Positions 47,162-59,350 of a DNA stretch of 64,000 bases are shown piece after piece (positions within the stretch are counted from its first letter, which is position 1; each line of letters starts with the position of its first letter). The stretch covers positions 3,596,001 to 3,660,000 of the forward strand of contig OZ199839.1 in NCBI GenBank assembly GCA_964304625.1, in the 5' to 3' direction. Source of the stretch: Kudoa neothunni (lineage: Eukaryota; Cnidaria). A program made the position numbers and the translations under genes. The notes beneath the pieces were generated by a model, which worked only from the letters and a program-made list of their open reading frames with translations, had not been told where the DNA came from and did no database searches.

Positions 47162-48399
47162 GGTAAAGTATGCGGCACCTAAAAAACGTCCTCTTACGCA
47201 TGTTTTCTCGCATTTCTTTTTTCGCGGTTCTTGACGATAAAATAAAAGAATATGGAGATAAAAAATTCAGCTCAAAATAATAACTTCAAAATTTTGAGAA
47301 TTTTTCATCCGAACGTGGTCGGATACACATGTAATCTCCATCTTTTTTCGACAAACATTGAATCGATCTCTAATTCGTTTTGATAATCATTCATAAATTT
47401 GTCCTATTTCATATTTTTTACCGCATAAACACAAATTTTACAATATCAAATGTAATTATACAAGTTTTTATAGGTTTTGAGCATGAATAGTTTAAAAGCG
47501 AGAAGACAACCACGTGCTCTCAAAATATATTTACTTAATTTTCTTAGAGCTGATTAGTTTTTTTACTAATTAATTTACACCATATTTTAGATCAACATTT
47601 AATTTCAATAGAGGAATAACTTAAGGCAAATAATAGAAGTTATTACTTTTTAGGAAGAATCCTAATATGTGTATTTAGTATAACATTCGATAAACGTAAA
47701 AATTGTTATTTGTATAAAATTATTAGTTTTTATGAATTGTGTATGTACCGATCAAAATAATAACCTTAAGTAACATATTTGGTTTTATTTTTTGTTAAGA
47801 AATTTTGACACAACAAAACTTACAAAGCAATCCAAATATGGTTTAAAATTTTTTTTTTTATATTTTACAGATACTGCAAAGTAACAAAATTTAACATTAT
47901 CAGGTTAAAAAATTAGGTTTCTGAATTTTTATAATAAAAATTGAATAAATTCTTAATTTCTGAAAAAAAATTTAATAAAAAAAATTATAAACTAAAACAA
48001 ATTGTACGACATCAACATTTATTCTTTAAATTCAAAAAGTATTTTTATTATAATGAAAAATGAGATGTTTTTGTGTATTTTGCAAAAAGTTTATTTTTAA
48101 AGTTAGTCTATATAAAATTGTTATGTATCAACAGTAAAAAATCCCAATAGTAATAATAAATAACTTTTAAGATAATAACTAAGAAAGAAACAAAATAATT
48201 CAATGTTTGTTGAAAAATGATGGAGATTACATGTGTATCCGACCGCGTTCGGATGCAAAATTCTCAAAATTTTGAAGTTATTATTTTGAGCTGAATTTTT
48301 TATCTCCATATTCTTTTATTCTATCGTCAAGAATCGTGAAAAAAGAAATGCGAGAAAACATGTGCAAGAGGACATTTTTTAGGTGCCGCCTACTTTACC
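47162..48399. mobile_element. Element with about 180-bp terminal inverted repeats, family unknown
   Basis: The left repeat 47,162-47,342 starts GGTAAAGTATGCGGCACC and the right repeat 48,218-48,399 is its near-perfect reverse complement. The flanking TAAT and ATTA make the ends readable as TA-bounded. The interior (about 47,430-48,215) matches 37,955-38,575 and has no coding sequence. Long repeats and GG-starting tips recall the Merlin element at 28.5 kb, but no 8-bp duplication is seen, so the class is open. Confidence 0.7.
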
Positions 48400-48536
48400 A
48401 TTACTACAATCAGTTAGGTTCCCTTATTAGGTAAAATCAGTAAATCTTTGTGAAAAAAACTTTTTTTGAATGACTAAAAATTTTGGCGTAATCTCATTAG
48501 AATACAACAAATGTCTAAAACAATAAAAATATACTA

Positions 48537-49370
48537 AATAACATGGGTGAAGAATGACCCCATATTTTTATTTGAAATTTCAATACAATACAATTCAATA
48601 ATTCCACTAAAAAAAGAAAACTTAAATCGAACAGTTACTTCATGTCGAAAAATGACAAATACTTAAAACCCGCCCAATCGCACAAGCGTGAAACATTATT
48701 TTAATGGCGGTGGAATATTTTTTAGCAAGTAGCGATGATTCCATGAATAGCGAATATGCTGATTCCCTCGCTGATAAAAATAATAATTTGTAAAGTGTCG
48801 TGAAACCAAAAAAAAACAAAAGACGCAACGGAAAACATAGTAAATTTTAAACAAGATGTGACCGCATACGCCATTCAAAGAATTTCTAGCATCGCTGGAT
48901 GTTTTCACCATTTTCCCCCTTGGAAATAATGAGCAAAATCATTGAGTTTACCAACCAATATGGGAATAGATGGGAAAATGTTGATGTCGATGAAATACAT
49001 GGTTTTATTGGCTATATATTATGTATGGCTATCCATAATGATCGACAAGGGCCATTGGTTGATTTTTTTGTTCTACTGAAAGCAGGCAAATATACAAAGA
49101 TTTGGACGATTCACCAGAAGATGGCCGTTTGTTGTGTTTTATAACATGATTGATATCTCACTTGTAAATGCATTTGTAGTTTACAAGGAGATATTTAACG
49201 ACCCAAATATTAAAAGATGAGACTTTTAAAAGTCGCTTTTGAATTATCTGAACCATTAAAAAAAAGGAAGAACAAAATTCCGCAGTTAATAGAGCATACA
49301 GGTTCCATAAATCCTCGACATTCTGCTGGAAAATATTGCAAAGATTGTTCTTTATAGTTATTTATAGAAT
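48537..49370 (+). mobile_element. piggyBac-family relic 2, internally deleted
   Basis: A terminal-type palindrome GGGTGAAGAATGACCCC lies at about 48,548. The 48,899-49,144 frame reads FSPLEIMSKIIEFTNQYGN and VDVDEIHGFIGYILCMAI, the piggyBac N-terminal helix block (FFTDELIELIV..TN, then EEI.AFIGILILMGI). Soon after come MIDISLVNAFVVYKEIFND (family: YNMLDIAAVNAYILYKE) and a C-terminal piece EPLKKRKNKIPQLIE, then NPRHSAGKYCKDC (start of the Cys-rich tail). The catalytic middle of roughly 300 residues is missing, so this is a deletion derivative. Confidence 0.72.
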
Positions 49371-49837
49371 GAATTTTAATTAGTTTGCTCACAAGATTAT
49401 AAGTTAGTTCATTACAGTTGTTCAATTATTTTCTGTATATCATAATTTTTAAACTTAACTAATTTACTCCTAAATAATGAAATAAAAATAGAAAAGTTTT
49501 TTTTAAATAAACTAATTATAGTTTAATGAATTTTTTACATTTTTATTTCATTTTTGGTTAGTAAATAACATAAGAATGTGAAATATGAAAAAACCTTTTG
49601 GATCTTTTTTCCCATTTTTACTTATAAGGTTAAAATCTTTATTATTAAAATTATTCTAAATTTAGGTACTTGTTGTGAGAATAATTAATCAAAATTAATT
49701 AAATTGTTCATAACCGACATCGTCAAACATATCGGAAGCATTTATTTAAATATAGATGTCTATACAAAATTTTTATACGTATTCCTGCCGCGGAACCCCG
49801 GTTGAAAACCACTGATCTAAGGTGGCAAAGAACGAAC

Positions 49838-50270
49838 TAAAGTAGACAACCGATAATAAATAAACAAGCGCGCGCAAGTAACTTTATTTTTTAGTATGGG
49901 TATTACATCGTTTATTTAAATAGAATAACAAAAAACATTATTAAGATTATTTATTGATAAATTATTTATATCCTTCTACATTGGGATAAAATTTAGTGAA
50001 TGTTCAGTTCTAAAAATTATAAATACTATTTTATGTCTTACTGGCTTTTTAGCGCAATATGAAATTTTTTAATATTTTTATCCTAAAACCTTTATTTATG
50101 TGCATCTATAACATTCTTTAATTTGCAACTAACATTTTCATGAAATAAAATTTATTCTATTTTCATTGGAAAGATTATTTTTTGATAGATATCTCAAAAA
50201 ATTTGTTGACTTTATCTTGTTACAATCACAAAAGTATTATAAAACGTTCCACCCAATATAAATTTTTCAA
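49838..50270 (+). repeat. Mariner-like MITE family B, 3'-truncated copy
   Basis: Starts TAAAGTAGACAACCGATAAT and follows the 2,841 copy, with the shared block AAAATTATAAATACTATTTTAT, up to about 50,265, where similarity stops before the expected right end. Confidence 0.65.
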
Positions 50271-50640
50271 TTTTTGACAACTATAATAAAATTAAACCGT
50301 CCAAATGGATTTCTGATTTCATGTATTATTATTATTATTCTTTTCCCTACCAGGATAAAATTACTAAAAAACATGCTAAAATATAACGAATTGCGCCGTA
50401 TCGAAAGTCCACTGTAATTTAAGGATAAAGTAAAATACAGTATACACTTAAGAGTTGTTGTCAATGTTTAAGAATTTAACTTTTTTTAGTAAATTTTTTA
50501 AGTGGGAAGAAAACCATTTATATAAAACGTTTTAATTATTTCACTTTTAATTTTTAAAAAAAACATAAACACTTTAAATATAATAAATTCATGTTTGATA
50601 TTAACAAATTTTAGAATTATATTTTACTTTTGAATTGTTT

Positions 50641-50800
50641 GACAGTGAAACCTCGAATATCCAGAAAACGTGGGACCAACGATTTTCTTTCCATATACCG
50701 AGATTTCGGTTAATCTAACTTTCATCAATAGTTAATTTAAATAAGATTCAGAATGCGTTTCAGATAACCCCATTTCCAGATAATCAGGAGTTAATTGTAC
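50641..50800. mobile_element. pogo/Tigger-type MITE
   Basis: The left end ACAGTGAAACCTCGAATATC and the right end (reverse complement TACAATTAACTCCTGATTAT) both run into a TCTGGAAA or TCCAGAAA block. About 160 bp. The ACAGTxxAACCTCG tip is typical of Tigger. Confidence 0.55.
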
Positions 50801-52940
50801 TTAATGAAATTGCGTATGCTTCATTTACCACTTACTTATTTCTTGGCGTAAAATGTATGTGCTCTTCATAATACATACTCAATATCATATTTTGATTTAA
50901 AAATAACTTTTTCAGTATTTAATTATTTAATTCGTTTTGGAGATAAGACAAAAAGTTAAATTGATTATTTTCCTATCAATTGCCATGAGTATTTAATACT
51001 CTTTACAAAATAGAAATTGTACATATTTAAACACTTTTTAATTTTTTTGTGTATAACACGCAGTTGATTTGTATTTAATCTCTTGTAACTTAAATTGAAT
51101 TCTATTATAATTTTCTATTTTGATTAATAATCCGTTTATTTCCGAAATTAGGGTTATTAATTCGGCGAGAAAACTGAAGTATTGCAAATATCTTCAAGTT
51201 TTAATGTGCAATATACTTCCTAAAAATGCCCATTGCATGTAGATATTTAGTGAATAGTTTTATTTAAATATTAAATAATTAAAAATAGGAAAATTTATGG
51301 ATTCGAATCGTTAGGCGCTATGAAATCAAACAGGATCAAGCAATAGATAAATGGTTTTGTGTCTAAAACTTAACAGCAAGAAAAATTAACTTGCAACTGA
51401 TTTAGATTTTTAAGCGGAACGAATTTTCATGTGTGAAAAAACACAAACGACCCAAAGAATGAACATTAACTGACCAAAAACACGTGTTGATCTGATCGTT
51501 GTGGATCGCATGAGGAGGTATGAGTTTTACCATTTCCCATCTTGAAATATGCTATACTACTCATAAAACAACAATATGTAACTTAAATCAATATATTATT
51601 TATATTAGATCAATATATCTCGTGTCCAAAAATAATAAAAACATTTTTTATCTCCAGAATATCGTCACGGCGCAGATTTGCGTTTAACCTGCGCCTTCGA
51701 AAACCAGTAAAAAAATCTTTCATGATCCACACAAAATCTGTTATGACTCAAATGTAGGTCATATGACCCAAGGTTGGGAAACATTATCTAAAAAAATTTA
51801 AATTGAAGTCACATTAACGAAATACCTAGTGAGTAAATATGAATTAAAGATGATTATAGAACTTTATTATTTTGATTACATATATAATATTCTTTTAACT
51901 TAAGCTATTTTAGAAAAATTTGGGTATGTACTTAGTGATATTTGTCGGATTAAAAATAGATAAGACTAATACGCTATAGGAAATCATTGAATTTCTCTTA
52001 AAGTATAGTATCTATGTATTTTTTGTAATCTCTTTTAAAACAAGTAGCTTTATAAATCTAAATGGGCATTAACCATAAAAAAACTTCTTACTATATCAAA
52101 TCCAATGGATTTTATACATTTAAAATGCTCCAACAAAATTCTAGAAAAATATTGATTAATGACTCAATGAAAGTAAAATATGACTTGCCGACTATTTTTT
52201 ATTGGAATATCTTGCAATATTTTATCCGGAAAAAATGCGGAAAGTCAGATTCATAATTAATTCTAACGGGCAGATAGATTGCAAAGATTTTTGATCGGTG
52301 GAATGTGACTCTGGAGGTTAAGAGTTCACATCCTGACCCCGGTAAATCTACTGCTTTTTTGTTATGCGTCTCTATTCCTTATTAGCAGTTGTTTAATTGC
52401 AATATCACTATTTTGCGCAATTCCGCTGTAGTAATAATTCGGCCCATTCAAGATTATCATATGATACGTTTGTACCGTCGGCGACACTGTGCGATAAATA
52501 ATAAAATCTTGTGAATACAATAGCGCCAGCTGAATTGAAGTTGAATAAGGCGGAGTTTGGAAAATGTTGGTAACCCAGAAAAGATGCTCCTTTATTGATT
52601 AAATTCCCATAATTCCACAATAAGTTAAGATAAAATAAAGCAATTCAAGAAGTCAAATGTGATTCGCCGCAGTTCTTACAGCGTTAACAAAAAATCATTC
52701 CCGCTCTCACCAAAGCCATAAAATATCTGGAACCATCTACAACAAATGCTTAAAAAATATATAAACCATATGAATGTTAAAAAATTTAGATTATTATTTT
52801 TCTATCAATGATAAAAAGATTTTCAAAATCAAGCCATGTAGGCACAAGTCCTCATTATCATGTTTATGCGTCGGTCGCAAACAATAAAAGAATTAATTAA
52901 AAACTACATATACAATATTTGTGAGGAAAAATAGAGTATA
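50801..52940. other. Intergenic, nothing recognised
   Basis: About 2.1 kb of AT-rich sequence downstream of crooked neck. Small frames at 52,062-52,256 and 52,408-52,620 have no recognisable homology. A weakly tRNA-like stretch near 52,265-52,340 was considered and rejected. Confidence 0.4.
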
Positions 52941-55630
52941 TTATTGTTGTTGGTTGGACGAGAGTTTTTGTTGATTCCATTTGTATGCCATTTGGAGTAA
53001 TTTAAAATTGGATTGTTTCTCAATATCTTCAGGAAAGATATATTCATAATATTCTTCCCAGCCGAATTCCATGTCATCCTCATCCTAAATAGAAAGATAT
53101 TCATACACAAGTACCATGGTTGTAACTAAAAAAATAGGACGACGTACCTCCTGGTCCATATTTTGTATGATTTTTCTCCGTTTTTTAACTTTGTTGGGTA
53201 ACATATCATGTACTCTTTTTTTAGAAGACTCATCCCCATAATTTTGCTATAAAAAATATGCATTAATATACACTGAATAAGCAAAAACCTCAAATTCGTT
53301 CCAAGCATTGAGTAAGGCGATTCGTTGACTAGTGTAATCTTCATCGGTAGAACTATTTTCTTTATAGAATTTTGCAGCTTTTTCAAACACATTTCTGGCA
53401 TTAATAAGGTTATCTTCGGTTTCAAGCTGCAGTTCGAATTTAGCGTAGCTGATCCAAACCTACAAAAATCCCCACATAAGTAAACCAACAAACTATGGTT
53501 GATTAAGTAGATTGCAAGTATTCACCTTGACATGCTGGGTACGTTCAAGTAGATCCTTATACAATGCGCGGGTATTTTCCACTTCATTTTGGCTTATTTC
53601 AAAGTCTATATATCTTTTCCACAACAACTACATAAACCAAAGTTGGACACACAATTGAAAGTTAGAAATTCTAACCTCAGGCATATCAAGTTGTGATTGC
53701 GAGGAGCCGAGTTGGAAGAGAGCTCTAGCCCTTTCAACATTACCCAAGGTGGCTTCCATATCAGCATAATGAACCCATATCACACTTGAAGTGGGGTTGA
53801 ATTCGATATATTTTTCGTACAGTTTGCGACAGCGATCAAATTCGCGCATCTAAATTTTTAGTTTGTTTAACACAAAACAGCAATCACTGCATTTTTCTGA
53901 ATTTAAAAATAATCACCTGAAATTCAATATGAATATATTCTTTAAAAAGTTTATTTTTAGGACACATACCGATAGCTTTGCCCTATGTTTTTTAGAATGT
54001 ATTTTTATTAGACCTTACGATATAATCACAAAAAGAAAACTACCATGAGTTTTCGGTAAATTTGATATTGTTTTTGGCGTATTTCAAAGTTTGAAGCCAA
54101 TATCCATATTTTGGCAAATGTAAACTATATTTTAATTTATGATGAGGAATTTTAAAAGTTTATTTAAAACCTTTTGATGGGGAATTATATCTAAACAAGC
54201 CTTATAAATATGTCGCACACGTTCGATATCCTATATTAACGAATTTATGAGTTATTTTAATTAATTACAGAGCAGTTTGGCTGAAAAATAAATGTGTACA
54301 TTATTTTTTAGTTCTTCAAATAGCGCGTACATGATCCAGATGAAAACATATCGATTCCAATGTTTTTTCTCCTACAGCAAACACCAACAATATCCACCAA
54401 AACAGACTCAATAATTAAACTCTTACTTCTAAAGGTGGAACATTTGAAATGGCTTTCTCATAACAATCTCTGATAAGATCGGTCGAAAAGTTCTCATTCT
54501 CCATCATTCGAATCATATCAATCCATGAATCGTAATCGTAACAATTCTCTGTGACGTTTTTCTCGTAGAAGTTTTTCCGTTTTGTAATCACAACATCTTC
54601 AATACCTTTTCTATCACCATGGCGTTTTTCAAAATGACTACACGCTTCTATCATCAAGTTGGCATCTGCAGGGGACAGATTGCCAATCGCATATTGGTAG
54701 ATGACACGGGCACGCTCAATTTCTCCGCATTGCTCCTCAAATTTGGCGAAAGCTAACATTAACTTCGCATCGAGTTGTTGTGAAAAAAATTCAACAGCCT
54801 TCTCGTAGACGATTCGAGCATTTCCTACCACAAATAAGCACAGACACATTTGTTATAAATTGATTCATACAAATTCAAATACCTATATTTGAGAGACGTT
54901 GTTCGAATTTTGCAAAACGAATCCAGTTAACCACATCAGGATGCACTGTAACGAAACGCTCGTAAATGTAACGAGCCCTATCAACTTCTTTGTATCGAAG
55001 CTCCATTTTAATGTAGGACAACCATGCTTGTTCATGTGGTTGCCATTGCATCCATCTTTCAAACACTTGACGACAGTTGGCAATATTTCCCAACAACTCC
55101 TCCATATAGGTGTACTTGTACCAGAATTGGTTCACTCTAGGCAACACCAACACTGCTCTGTCCCACAGATTGCGTGCATGATTTATTTGCTTGTGACGCA
55201 TCTCCATTTCGGCATATTTCAACCAAATTGTTATATTTCGATGCTCCATCTCAAGTGCACGTTCATACACCGACCTAGCTCTATCCAGTTCACCCAAACT
55301 CTCCTCGAAACGAGCATATTTAAACCAATGCATCAAATTGGCTCGGTTTTTTCGAAGTTTGTCCTCGAACTCACGTCTTTTCCCCATTTTAATTCCGTTA
55401 GATTCATCACTGTCCCCTATTATCAATTTTGGAGCCTAACACAACGAATAATTAGTGTTACTGATCAAGCCAACAATACAAAAGATTACTGTGGGCAGTT
55501 TTTCAGATCGACGGTCATACGCTTCACGAAGCAACTGCTCAGCTGTTATTTGAATAGGTGCTGGAGCTTTGTTTTTAACTTTTGAATATTTGTTCGGCAC
55601 TTTGTTTAGTTTATCATCTTTGCTGTCCAT
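52941..55630 (-). CDS. CRNKL1: Crooked neck / CRNKL1, spliceosomal HAT-repeat protein
   Basis: Scaffold of the Prp19-associated complex needed for spliceosome assembly and activation in the nucleus (yeast Clf1/Syf3). Twelve exons: 55490-55630, 54883-55435, 54427-54824, 54300-54371, 54171-54230, 54044-54124, 53917-53982, 53676-53849, 53526-53627, 53289-53459, 53148-53246, 52941-53084; 2,061 nt, 686 aa, like metazoan relatives. The start has [20 protein letters not shown], a family hallmark. Half-a-TPR (HAT) repeats follow, for example [60 protein letters not shown] and [17 protein letters not shown]. The C-terminus has NKVKKRRK and [13 protein letters not shown], as in relatives, and ends in a Gln run. 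The introns are small (about 38-82 nt). One block (about 417-443) is shortened against human. Assignment secure. Confidence 0.96.
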
Positions 55631-56671
55631 CTCGGTTATAAGTTGCGCGTGCGCATTGTTAGAAATTACAAAACGTATTTAGTCCTAGTTTTTAAAAAAA
55701 TACTCAATTTTAAATAGGTTAAATTGTGAGAATTAATTGAAATATAGATATTTGATAAAGTTTCAAGCGTTTGTACTATTTTGTAATAGAATGAAATTGC
55801 ACAAAATTGAGAGATCATACATGCGTAAAAAGAGTGGAATTTTCTGTTAGTCTAAAATCTTGAATATTTCATTTAATATAATATAATTATAAATTAAATA
55901 AAATTAATGAATATTCTGGAATATATTTGCATGAAATGTGTATTTGAATTTTTTGGTGGTCATTTAATATATTGTATCAATAATTTTTCTTATTGATTTT
56001 AGAAGTATTTTTAATGAGAAATTATTTCTGTAACAATTAAAAATTTATTAAAAATCATTTTGAACTAAAGCTGACTACTATTTTATTTATTAAAATTGAA
56101 TATATAATTAATTTTTATAATAATTAGTAATTATTGTTTAGTTTATAAGAAAAAAGTGTTTTTGGCTTATTTTAACTTTCATTTTTGTACAAATATAAAC
56201 TCATTAGTTTATAAAATATAATACATTTCAAATAAACATAACATGATATTTAATTCCTTTAAACATAACATAATGCGAAGTATGCGTGAGTCAAATTAAA
56301 ATATAGACATTGTGATGCTAGATTCTTAATATTTTTATATAAATCTAAGAAAAATGAAATTTCCTTAGGAATCAATAGCTTTTGGACTAAACAGTACAAC
56401 GAAATAACCATTATTTATATGATTTATACGCGAGGTTTTGCTTCTATTATTGAGAAATATAATACAACAATCGGAATTAAAAACGTAAAAAGCTAAATCA
56501 ACAAAGAAATCACAATCTGCTGTTATGTACAAAATATATCTAACTATGGAATTTAAGGATCGATTCGATTGGGAGAGATGACCCTCGGAAGCATATTATC
56601 ATCACCGACGATCAGTAATACTATTTAACTTTGGCAGATTTGTGTATTATTTGAGTTGAACAAGAAGGAAG
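55631..56671. other. Shared upstream region of crooked neck and RSU1
   Basis: 1.04 kb between two divergently transcribed genes, so it should hold both promoters. GCGCGTGCGCATTG at about 55,645-55,660, just upstream of the crooked neck start, is a rare CpG-rich patch. No other motif stands out. Confidence 0.45.
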
Positions 56672-59268
56672 ATGGGAAAGAAAAGTTACAGAAAATGGTT
56701 GAAAAAAGGCGACCAAAGTTTAAGAGTTACTGATGATTCGATAAAATCCTTAAATAGTGTAAATTTCGGTAAATATTGATTCACTTCCTAAAGTCCAAAT
56801 TATTGTATTATACTACTGATTGGTAGATGAACTGAAAGAGTTGAGAGGTATTACCTTTCTTAGATGTCGGATTGAAGGTATTATTTATTTAACAGAGAAA
56901 TAATAATTAATTGGAAACTCCGTTATTTAGACTTGGGTAACGAAATTATGAAAGTTCACTCAATGGAATTGTTAAGCTTAGCTGAAAACGAAATAAAGGT
57001 AATTAAACTTTTTCCCTATTCTTGTTCCTAAAATTCTTCGATTTAGGAAATACCTTTGTCGATCAACGCGCTCAAGTTTTTGGTTTTTGTTAATTTATCG
57101 TACGTAAAACTTTTCGGTGAGGAGAATCGCTTGTGTTAATTGAAAAATAACTCTAGTATGAATAAAATCTCCAAGGTATCTAGCGGCCTATTTAACACCA
57201 TGAAAAACTTAACAGTTCTCGATCTCTCCTTCAATAGATTATCGAATGCCAGTGACATTTCGGTGATATCTGCTTTGGGTATATATTTATTCTAAATTTT
57301 TGATAAATTGTGACTCCATATGTTGTCTTAGTTTCTCTTAAAGCGCTCTATCTAAGCGACAACAAATTTATTGATATTGGAGCTGATATTGGAAATCTTG
57401 TCAACCTAGAAGTTGTAAGTTATCATTACCTCAAACATAACAACCAATCAGTTCGACAGTTGTCTAATTTTAAAATAGTTGAGTTTACGTGGCAATGAAA
57501 TCACCAGTCTACCAAACGCTATAGGGGCTCATCTGCGAAGCTTGAAAGAACTCTACATACAAGATAATAAACTCACCTATTTGCCCCCTAATCTAGGTAA
57601 TTAAAATACTTCTTTCTAGCAAAATTCCTCGCATTATTCGCGATAATGGCTACATATTAGAGGTTTATGAAATCCCTTGAAAAACTCAAACCATTTAATG
57701 TGATGGATATCTCGTAGAATAGTCATTAATCACCTCGAATACTTAAGTTAAAGCATAATCACTTTTAGTGGCTCAATTATAAAACTCATTGTTTAATTTT
57801 GAAAAGCACTGTCATGTGTAATTTGAGAAATAACATTAATTAAATTTTAGTATATTTTAAATTCTCCGTGAACGAATTTAATATTATAGATAATTAGGGT
57901 ACAATTATAACATTCTAATTGTTTAAAAATAGTTTTACTCATGAAGATTTTTTAATATAACCATTAATGCAAATTAATTTAACGGATATTTGGATTTTTA
58001 ATAGGAAATATCTATTGGTATGATAAATAATGTTCAAATATCACTAGTTTTGACTACATTTAATTATCTTTGACCCGCCGCTTCGTCATCAGAGGTTATA
58101 AATAATTAAATCTGCATATAGCTTTTGAGTAAGAGTTGCTGGATTAGAAGTTATTCACATCGCTCGCGTACATATTGTTTATGATTAAAACTTACCGAGC
58201 CAATATCCACTTTCTAAAATAAATACCCCCTTAGTTAAGACATGCCTGACGCTTAACGGGTGATTTTTTGTAGTAATGTTTGTCATAATCTAGATTTTGA
58301 TTAGTTTTCATTATGAGAGTGTGGAACGCAAAACAAATAATGTAAAACAGTCTAAAATGCACAATACGCACGCGCCATCATTCTTTTTTAATCCACTCAA
58401 CTTTTAGTTATGGATTACAAATAAAATTAATTTTTTAGAATCTGCTATAGTTAATTACTTTTGATGTATTATTTTGCTCATTGAATCAGAAATAATGAGT
58501 CATTAGCAAAACTACATACAAAGGGATAAAATCCATACGAATCAATAGACTCACCTACAAATATTTAAGTGTTTCGTTGAAGATATCGAAATTACCGCAA
58601 GCCACATTATTAAAGATTAATTATTATTTAAAAATTCTTTTTTTCAATACACATGTTATAAACGTAAAAATTAAATATTTTTAAAATAATCCTCCTCTAT
58701 ATTTTTGTAGAAATATGGCTGAAATGTCCTAAGTCCTCAAGAATAGTTTTTGTTCTTTGCCTGAATTATTTAGCTTATGAATGCATTCAGTAATAATCAT
58801 TATTAAGAAATAATATTAATTGTAAGACTATAACGATTAGAATTTTATTGGTTGACACGATCCAATTTTAATTAATTCTAAGTGAAAAAACCTCAATTTC
58901 TATAACAATGTAAAAATTTTATCTTTAATATTTGTTTAGTATAGTTTCAAATAATATTAATAATCTATTTTGTGATAACTTTATTAGCTATTATTCTTTA
59001 TTCGGAAAATTTGAAAGGGATTTGCAGATGCCTTTTTTGTTAATATAATCCCACTTACTTTGAAACTAACATAAATAATTTCTGTTTAGCCAACACAAAT
59101 CTTGCTCCAAACGGAAAATTATTAGCTTACAACAACCCATGGAAAATCAATGATTTGGATGCTAACCTTAAAAAACCTATTATCCTTCTATTCAACTATT
59201 TCAACAGCGATACCTACAAAAACAATGTCAATGCCCTAGTTATGAATGGATTCAACATTTTTGAATAA
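56672..59268 (+). CDS. RSU1: Ras suppressor protein 1 (RSU1), leucine-rich repeat
   Basis: RSU1 binds PINCH in the ILK-PINCH-parvin complex at integrin adhesions. Exons 56672-56768, 56827-56877, 56931-56998, 57047-57099, 57157-57278, 57332-57414, 57479-57596, 59090-59268; 771 nt, 256 aa (human 277). Leucine-rich repeats follow in order, such as MELLSLAENEIKEIPLSI, VNLSMNKISKVSSGLF, LTVLDLSFNRLSN, LKALYLSDNKFIDI, LSLRGNEITSLPNAIG and LKELYIQDNKLTYLPPNL. The family-specific closing segment LLAYNNPWKIND, then FNYFNSDTYKNNV (human AENNPWVTP...YIRSETYKY), identifies RSU1 among LRR proteins. It lacks the basic tail of vertebrate RSU1. The first seven exons are packed into 0.9 kb; the last intron is about 1.5 kb and carries two family C MITEs. 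AATAAA overlaps the stop codon. Exon 2-3 boundaries are the least certain. Confidence 0.88.
58009..58185. repeat. MITE family C, copy 5, in the last RSU1 intron
   Basis: Starts CTATTGGTATGATAAATAAT and carries the AAATATCACTAGTTTTGACT block and a CpG-rich right part (ATCGCTCGCGTAC). Confidence 0.55.
58345..58530. repeat. MITE family C, copy 6, in the last RSU1 intron
   Basis: Opposite orientation to copy 5. Contains GCACAATACGCACGCGCC, TTAGAATCTGCTATAGTTAA and a TTTTGCTCATTGAATC block like that of copy 3. Confidence 0.55.
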
Positions 59269-59350
59269 AACCCGTTCAACTATAAATCCGAACAACAATA
59301 TCAATTATCTGATAAATTAATCGTTTTATAAAGCCGTAATAATACAGCGT

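Larger units (their letters stand above)
44687..49814. mobile_element. Possible large hAT element filled with later insertions
   Basis: CAGGGGTTCTCAACCAGGGG at 44,687 and the reverse complement of the sequence ending at 49,814, CAGTGGTTTTCAACCGGGG, are similar hAT tips facing each other. The 8-bp flanks CTCTGAGG and ATCTAAGG agree at 6 of 8 positions. If they belong together, the piggyBac, long-TIR and MITE pieces between them inserted later. They may equally be ends of two different elements, and no hAT gene was recognised inside. Confidence 0.35.

Noticed and set aside
52262-52340. tRNA-like stretch (GAGTTCACATCC resembling a B box)
   Set aside because: No matching acceptor stem, A box or anticodon arm could be formed, so neither a tRNA nor a tRNA-derived SINE is supported.
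54899-55585. Long plus-strand frame (228 codons) over crooked neck
   Set aside because: Antisense shadow of conserved HAT-repeat exons.
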